28,098 bases of DNA, taken from DATGXB01 sp035298905 (GTDB lineage: Bacteria > Cyanobacteriota > Cyanobacteriia > Cyanobacteriales > Nostocaceae). Each line of letters begins with the position of its first letter. Positions within the stretch are counted from its first letter, which is position 1. The DNA lies in assembly GCA_035298905.1 (NCBI GenBank), contig DATGXQ010000395.1, positions 1 through 28,098 of the forward strand, given 5' to 3'. Below the pieces are notes generated by a model, which had not been told where the DNA came from, did not search any database, and worked only from the letters and a program-made list of their open reading frames with translations. Below are positions 24,077 through 28,098 of this stretch, one piece after another. The position numbers and the translations under genes were made by a program.

Positions 24077-24095
24077 TAAAATAATTATCATTCTC
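24077..24095. promoter_or_regulatory. Fur-family (probable Zur) box between znuA and the porin gene
   Basis: Read on the minus strand, GAGAATGATAATTATTTTA matches the classical 19-base Fur-type box at 15 of 19 positions by my count, and is close to Zur-type sites. It lies about 90 bases before znuA and 230 bases before the divergent porin gene. Given the zinc genes, Zur is the more likely binder. Its action on the porin is less certain because of the distance. Confidence 0.65.
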
Positions 24096-24327
24096 ATTAA
24101 AAATCTATAAACAATCTCTCAGTTAAATTTTCTGTATTAATAATTACAATTGAATTGACAGTAATATCTAGTTACCAAATCGTATAATTTTAACCACCTA
24201 GTTAAGACTTCTTAACTTGTTGTTAAAAAAAGGCTATACTTCCATAGCATTTTGTGTAGCTTTTTAATAAAATGTGCCTTAATACATACACCGCAAGGGT
24301 GTAAATCATCAACCAGTGTGAGGAAAA

Positions 24328-26016
24328 ATGCAAACATTGTGGAAGTCTCTGCTGGCTAGTCCAGTGGCATTTGGGGCAATACTGTTGATAGGTGCAACAG
24401 CTTGGGCTGGAGAAACACCTATTACCTCAGACACTACAGAAAACTTAAATCAAGTATCACAAACAACTCCACTCACCCCCGTCTCTGAGTTGTCAGAAGA
24501 ACAACCCCAAGGGGAAGAAATCGAACAAGTAACTTCTGTTTCTCAGTTCTCCGACGTACAGCCCAGTGACTGGGCATTCCAAGCCTTGCAATCTTTGGTA
24601 GAACGCTATGGTTGTATTGCTGGCTACCCCAACGGCACATTCCGAGGTAATCGGGCCTTAACAAGATATGAATTTGCAGCTGGTTTAAATGCTTGTTTAG
24701 ATCGCATTCAAGAATTGATTAGTAGCAGTACTTCAGGTCTGGGCGCTGAAGATGTTGCTACACTGCGAAAATTAACAGAAGAATTTTCGGCTGAACTAGC
24801 TACTTTGCGGGGTCGAGTAGATGCCCTAGAAGCAAGAACATCTGAGTTAGAAGCCAATCAATTTTCTACTACCACCAAATTGAATGGTGTGGCTATATTT
24901 GCCCCAGTGAGCGTTTTAGCAGGTGACAATGCTATTGGAGGGAAAATAGACAGAGTACCGATTTTTGTCGATCGCGTGCGTTTGAACTTGGATACCAGCT
25001 TTACAGGTAAAGACCTGTTAAGAACTCGACTCCAAGCCCTCAACTTTAATGCTTTATCTGGCACTTCTACATTCACACCAGAGGGTGATCTAAGATTAGG
25101 TAGCGGTCCTTTTGGTAATAGTGGCAACAACAGTGTCTCCATTGATGCACTGCTATATTCTTTCCCCTTGGGTGAAAAGACAAGAGTCATTTTAGAAGCC
25201 AATGCAGGTGCTGCTGATGATTTTGTCAACACCGTCAACCCGTTTTTTGATGGGGATGGTGATAGCGGTGCATTGTCTAACTTTGGTACACGCAACCCCA
25301 TTTACTACCCAGTTGCCGGTTCAGGGATTGGACTCAGACACCAGTTTAGTGACAAATTAGAATTATCTCTCGGTTATTTAGCAGGTACAGCAAATAACCC
25401 CAGTAATGGCAATGGTTTGTTTGATGGATCTTACGGTGCGATCGGTCAATTAACCGTCATGCCAACCAGAGGTTTAACTGTAGGTTTAACCTATGTCAAC
25501 TCCTATAATCAGGACTTAACTGCTGGTAGCAACACCGCTAACTTGCGGACTGCTTTTCTGAGTAATCCTGTACTGACTGGAGTCAATGGCCCTACTGACG
25601 TACCAGTTTCTAGCAATTCCTATGGTTTACAAGCATCTTTTCAACTGAGTCCCAAATTTGCAGTAGGTGGTTGGGTAGGTTACACCAACAGTCGCGTTCT
25701 TGGGGGAATAGATCGCGGTGACTTGGATATATGGAACTATGCTGTAACACTTGCTTTCCCAGATTTGGGTAAACCAGGTAGCCTCGGCGGTATCATCGTT
25801 GGTATGGAGCCTAAAGTTACTGCGGTGAGTGGTAATCTTCAGAATACTGTTGCTAAAGATAGAGACACTTCACTACACATTGAGGGATTCTACCAGTATA
25901 AACTCAGCGATAACATCTCCATTACTCCTGGTGTCATCTGGCTAACTGCACCAGATCATAATGAGCAAAATGATGATGTGGTAATTGGGACAGTTAGAAC
26001 CACATTTACCTTCTAA
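24328..26016 (+). CDS. Outer-membrane porin with SLH domain (OprB-type, cyanobacterial)
   Basis: A 562-residue outer-membrane protein. It has a signal peptide (LLASPVAFGAILLIGATAWA, about 9-28), an SLH domain (about 72-130: FSDVQPSDWAFQALQSLV, then GYPNGTFRGNRALTRYEFA) that anchors to peptidoglycan, a coiled-coil segment (about 135-175, TLRGRVDALEARTSELEA), and a C-terminal beta-barrel ending in Phe (VRTTFTF), as outer-membrane proteins do. The Gly/Asn-rich barrel fits the OprB/cyanobacterial porin type. The ATG at 24328 follows GAGGAAAA at good distance. Its divergence from znuA with a Zur-like box between suggests a role in zinc passage across the outer membrane, though this is inferred from context. 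A strong terminator follows. Confidence 0.9.
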   Translation: MQTLWKSLLASPVAFGAILLIGATAWAGETPITSDTTENLNQVSQTTPLTPVSELSEEQPQGEEIEQVTSVSQFSDVQPSDWAFQALQSLVERYGCIAGYPNGTFRGNRALTRYEFAAGLNACLDRIQELISSSTSGLGAEDVATLRKLTEEFSAELATLRGRVDALEARTSELEANQFSTTTKLNGVAIFAPVSVLAGDNAIGGKIDRVPIFVDRVRLNLDTSFTGKDLLRTRLQALNFNALSGTSTFTPEGDLRLGSGPFGNSGNNSVSIDALLYSFPLGEKTRVILEANAGAADDFVNTVNPFFDGDGDSGALSNFGTRNPIYYPVAGSGIGLRHQFSDKLELSLGYLAGTANNPSNGNGLFDGSYGAIGQLTVMPTRGLTVGLTYVNSYNQDLTAGSNTANLRTAFLSNPVLTGVNGPTDVPVSSNSYGLQASFQLSPKFAVGGWVGYTNSRVLGGIDRGDLDIWNYAVTLAFPDLGKPGSLGGIIVGMEPKVTAVSGNLQNTVAKDRDTSLHIEGFYQYKLSDNISITPGVIWLTAPDHNEQNDDVVIGTVRTTFTF

Positions 26017-26039
26017 ACTTTCACATCAGAATTTTTTAT

Positions 26040-26079
26040 AGAGAAAACGCACACACTTAATCAGCGTTTTCTCTTTTTT
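26040..26079 (+). terminator. Intrinsic terminator after the porin gene
   Basis: Perfect stem GAGAAAACGC (26041-26050) with GCGTTTTCTC (26064-26073), 13-base loop, followed by TTTTTT (26074-26079). It starts about 25 bases after the porin stop. Confidence 0.9.
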
Positions 26080-26093
26080 GTCTGCTCAGAAAA

Positions 26094-26119
26094 TAAAAGC
26101 CTAGTAAAAATACTAGGCT
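26094..26119 (-). terminator. Intrinsic terminator of the PEP-CTERM gene
   Basis: Perfect 8-base stem AGCCTAGT (26098-26105) with ACTAGGCT (26112-26119) and a 6-base loop. On the minus strand it is followed by TTTTATTTT. It lies about 50 bases after the stop of the leftward PEP-CTERM gene. Confidence 0.78.
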
Positions 26120-26171
26120 AGGGATTTGAAAACGACTTCTTAAATATTTCAAGGTTAAGGTCTAGACAATT

Positions 26172-26846
26172 TTAAGCTGCTTTTGATTTTTGTTTAACTA
26201 ATGAATTAGCACCCAAAGCAGCGCAAGCTAGTAAAGCTAATATTGAAGCAGGTTCAGGAACTTGAGTTGGAACTTGAGCTAGTCTGAAAGCATGGTTGTC
26301 ACTTTCAAATCCTACAGCTGAAGAACTCAGGATAATTCTATTAAAAGTTTCTCCTGGGTCAGCGAAGAAATTAACAAATAAATCACCAGTTCCGGGAATA
26401 TTACTCCCACTAAACTCTCCTACTACAGTATTGTTATTAAAAAATCTAATGAAATTAAAGGCATCTATTGAACCCCAATACAAACCAAAGTAATCAAGTG
26501 TCTGAGCAAAATTAATTGTTACAGCACCCGTAACACCAGCAGCATTACCAAGTGGAGCAACAGCAAGGTATGGAGTATTATCATCAGCTGGTTGAGACAG
26601 CCCGCCAATATTTCCAGTGACTATGGCAGGATCATTAGTAAAAGGAGAATAAATCACAGGGCCACTGGAGGGGAGTTGACCATTGTCAAAGTTAACTGAA
26701 ATGCTACCAGGTACGGCAGAGACTTGACCTTGACCTGGTGCGGTTATGCCACCAGTAGTAATATTTATAGCTTTAGCCGGGCTAGAAATAATGCTAAGAA
26801 ATGCTGCACTAATCAAGCCTAATGTTAGTTTTTTTAGAGTCAACAT
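26172..26846 (-). CDS. PEP-CTERM sorting-domain protein
   Basis: A 224-residue exported protein: signal peptide MLTLKKLTLGLISAAFLS ending SSPAKA, and at the C-terminus a PEP-CTERM signal (VPEPASILALLACAALG, then basic KQKSK) for recognition and processing by an exosortase-type enzyme. The middle is Gly/Asn-rich with many beta-type strands (SVNFDNGQL, YFGLYWGSIDAFNF), and resembles exported proteins of unknown function. The ATG at 26846 was chosen because it opens the signal peptide; the frame runs to 26882 but the extra residues (including a Cys) do not fit. No exosortase gene lies in the window. It stands alone, with its own terminator, in front of a long gene-free stretch. Confidence 0.88.
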   Translation of the reverse strand: MLTLKKLTLGLISAAFLSIISSPAKAINITTGGITAPGQGQVSAVPGSISVNFDNGQLPSSGPVIYSPFTNDPAIVTGNIGGLSQPADDNTPYLAVAPLGNAAGVTGAVTINFAQTLDYFGLYWGSIDAFNFIRFFNNNTVVGEFSGSNIPGTGDLFVNFFADPGETFNRIILSSSAVGFESDNHAFRLAQVPTQVPEPASILALLACAALGANSLVKQKSKAA

Positions 26847-27485
26847 TGTTTTCTTTGAATGTGTTAATACACTACATAGCATTGCAGAAAAATGAAAGTT
26901 TGTGTGGATATTAATGCCATTTTTATGGAAAAAAAATCTTATCTTTTTAAAGTTTACAATTGAGAAATAAGCTCAGAAAAAAGATACTAAGACACTATTT
27001 TTTTGATTTATTTATCTTTCTGAAGTCAGATGATTTTTCTAGAGGTTTATGTTTATTAAGTGCAAAAAAATACAATCGGTGTTATTTACAATCAATTTTT
27101 CAGTATATCTAAGATTAAAATGCCTATGAAAACCTAATCAATCAAGGTAAAAATAATTATCTAGTTATAATCACTTAAAAAAAGTTACTGTATTTATGTG
27201 TGACATAATGTACTTATTTCACTAAACTTCTACCTGTTTTCATGAAAAAAGAGACATCAATAGCGAATTATTGACTATTTCTATTTAACTATCTCTATAA
27301 GTTTAAACTCAAAAGCGAGCAAATATTTTAGAGATAGAGAAAAAAGCTGAAATGCTAAAAATTAGAGTTAATAAGCTCAAAAATAGGGGTAAATTGCTTA
27401 AAATGAATCTTCTCTACAAGAGAACTATTTCGTTGCTGTTTATAGGCTGAAGAAAATAAGCTGTTACTAATTACAGGTGCATATT

Positions 27486-27610
27486 ATACCAATTCAAAAT
27501 TCAAAATAGCCTTCGGCAAGGCTTCGCCAACAAAATTCAAAATGGGAAATACCAGATTTGACAAGGGTTTGACGATTTATATCTGTTACAATCTTTTAGT
27601 GAATTGGTAT
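27486..27610. mobile_element. Miniature inverted-repeat element (MITE-like)
   Basis: Perfect 11-base terminal inverted repeats ATACCAATTCA (27486-27496) and TGAATTGGTAT (27600-27610) bound a 125-base segment with no coding capacity. Inside are three AATTCAAAAT words and CTTCGGCAAGGCTTCGCC (a hairpin-forming word common in Nostoc). TA-rich flanks would suit a TA-type target. The ends resemble those of the element at 22802-22905 (ATACCATTT). Confidence 0.65.
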
Positions 27611-27726
27611 TAGGCTGGGCATCTTGTTCAAGGACAGTCAATACAATAGAAAGAAACCTGTGAAGTTTTGATAATGAAGCTATGTGCTGTCTCTCCTACA
27701 AGAGATTGAGAAATAAAGCAGATTCT

Positions 27727-27818
27727 AGGTAAATGAGGTACAAATTTTAGGAACAAAACCTTATGATGAGAGACTTTCAACTCTGTTCCCTGTTAAGAGT
27801 TCCCTGTTCCCTGCTGTA
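27727..27818. repeat. Second copy of the repeat seen at 8129-8293
   Basis: It carries the same 15-base word AGGTAAATGAGGTAC (27727-27741), then, after about 57 bases, the same 20-base end GTTCCCTGTTCCCTGCTGTA (27799-27818) found at 8274-8293. The middle is shorter and lacks the complementary arms of the first copy, so the two seem to be divergent members of one family. Confidence 0.65.
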
Positions 27819-27860
27819 TTTAATCTATATGAGTTTTAGCTGGTCTCAATAGCACAAAGC

Positions 27861-27892
27861 TAAAAAAAGACCAGCCTCCCACAGCCGGTCTT
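27861..27892 (-). terminator. Intrinsic terminator, transcript source unknown
   Basis: On the minus strand a 9-base stem AAGACCGGC/GCTGGTCTT (27892-27884 with 27875-27867, one mismatch or G-T) with an 8-base loop is followed directly by a run of T (27868-27862). No gene on that strand is visible to its right within the window, so it ends either a gene beyond 28098 or an unrecognised small RNA. Confidence 0.75.
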
Positions 27893-28066
27893 AAGAATGT
27901 TTTTCGCGTTGTCTTCTCAATAGAGTCAAAACCAAATTGCGCGTTCCCAATATGCAACGGGCAACTTTTCTTAACAAGATTGTAACAGCCAGTACAGTTT
28001 TTTCGTGAAAATTTCCTAAAAAATATCTGCCGAAAGATAAATAAATTTTATGTATCGAGGGAGATG

Positions 28067-28096
28067 GGGACGCGGTGACGCGGGGACGCGGTGACA
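28067..28096. repeat. 8-base tandem repeat GKGACGCG at the window edge
   Basis: Units GGGACGCG, GTGACGCG, GGGACGCG, then GTGACAGG at the edge. The array may continue beyond the window. Confidence 0.8.
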
Positions 28097-28098
28097 GG

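Larger units (their letters stand above)
26847..28098. other. About 1.25 kb with no convincing gene
   Basis: Very AT-rich, with no long frame on either strand. What I can find is listed separately: a miniature inverted-repeat element (27486-27610), a repeat shared with 8129-8293 (27727-27818), a minus-strand terminator (27861-27892) and an 8-base tandem array at the right edge. The span 26883-27480 shows nothing but presumed promoter DNA for the PEP-CTERM gene at its left end. Confidence 0.6.

Overview
The window looks like chromosomal DNA from a filamentous, probably heterocyst-forming cyanobacterium of the Nostoc/Anabaena type. Supporting signs are many copies of the HIP1 octamer GCGATCGC, arrays of 7- and 8-base tandem repeats in several intergenic gaps, GTG starts, an SLH-domain porin, a PEP-CTERM protein, and a zinc locus whose layout matches, from memory, all0830-alr0834 of Anabaena PCC 7120. 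That species comparison is recall, not a search.

Positions 1-9137 are core metabolism and envelope: the 5' tip of a bifunctional-nuclease (DUF151) gene, ribE, an M23 peptidase, birA, pgeF, two overlapping paralogous membrane-linked Ser/Thr kinases, and dapB. Between them lie repeat-filled gaps.

Positions 9272-13554 form an AT-rich accessory island with almost no HIP1 sites, flanked by two Uma2-family nuclease genes. It holds a minus-strand run of DUF6884-like protein, GIY-YIG-like protein, and a tRNA-guanine-transglycosylase/DpdA-like gene. The last is broken by one in-frame TAA between its catalytic part and its C-x-C-x2-C zinc motif, and it also lacks its N-terminal third. Next to it is a dead antitoxin/PIN-toxin pair with three internal stops. 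I read this as a decaying defence or DNA-modification island, possibly related to 7-deazaguanine chemistry.

Positions 14042-19502 are a type I secretion operon: parvulin-like isomerase, ABC exporter with cNMP-binding and C39-like domains, and HlyD adaptor. The exporter gene has a single-base frameshift exactly between its membrane and ATPase domains. A small exported protein and tRNA-Phe follow.

Positions 20483-26016 are a zinc-homeostasis locus: znuB, an SmtB-type sensor on the opposite strand, znuC, znuA, then a divergent SLH porin. A Fur/Zur-type box sits between znuA and the porin. A PEP-CTERM protein follows. The last 1.2 kb has no convincing gene but carries a miniature inverted-repeat element, a minus-strand terminator with no visible gene, and a tandem repeat cut by the window edge.
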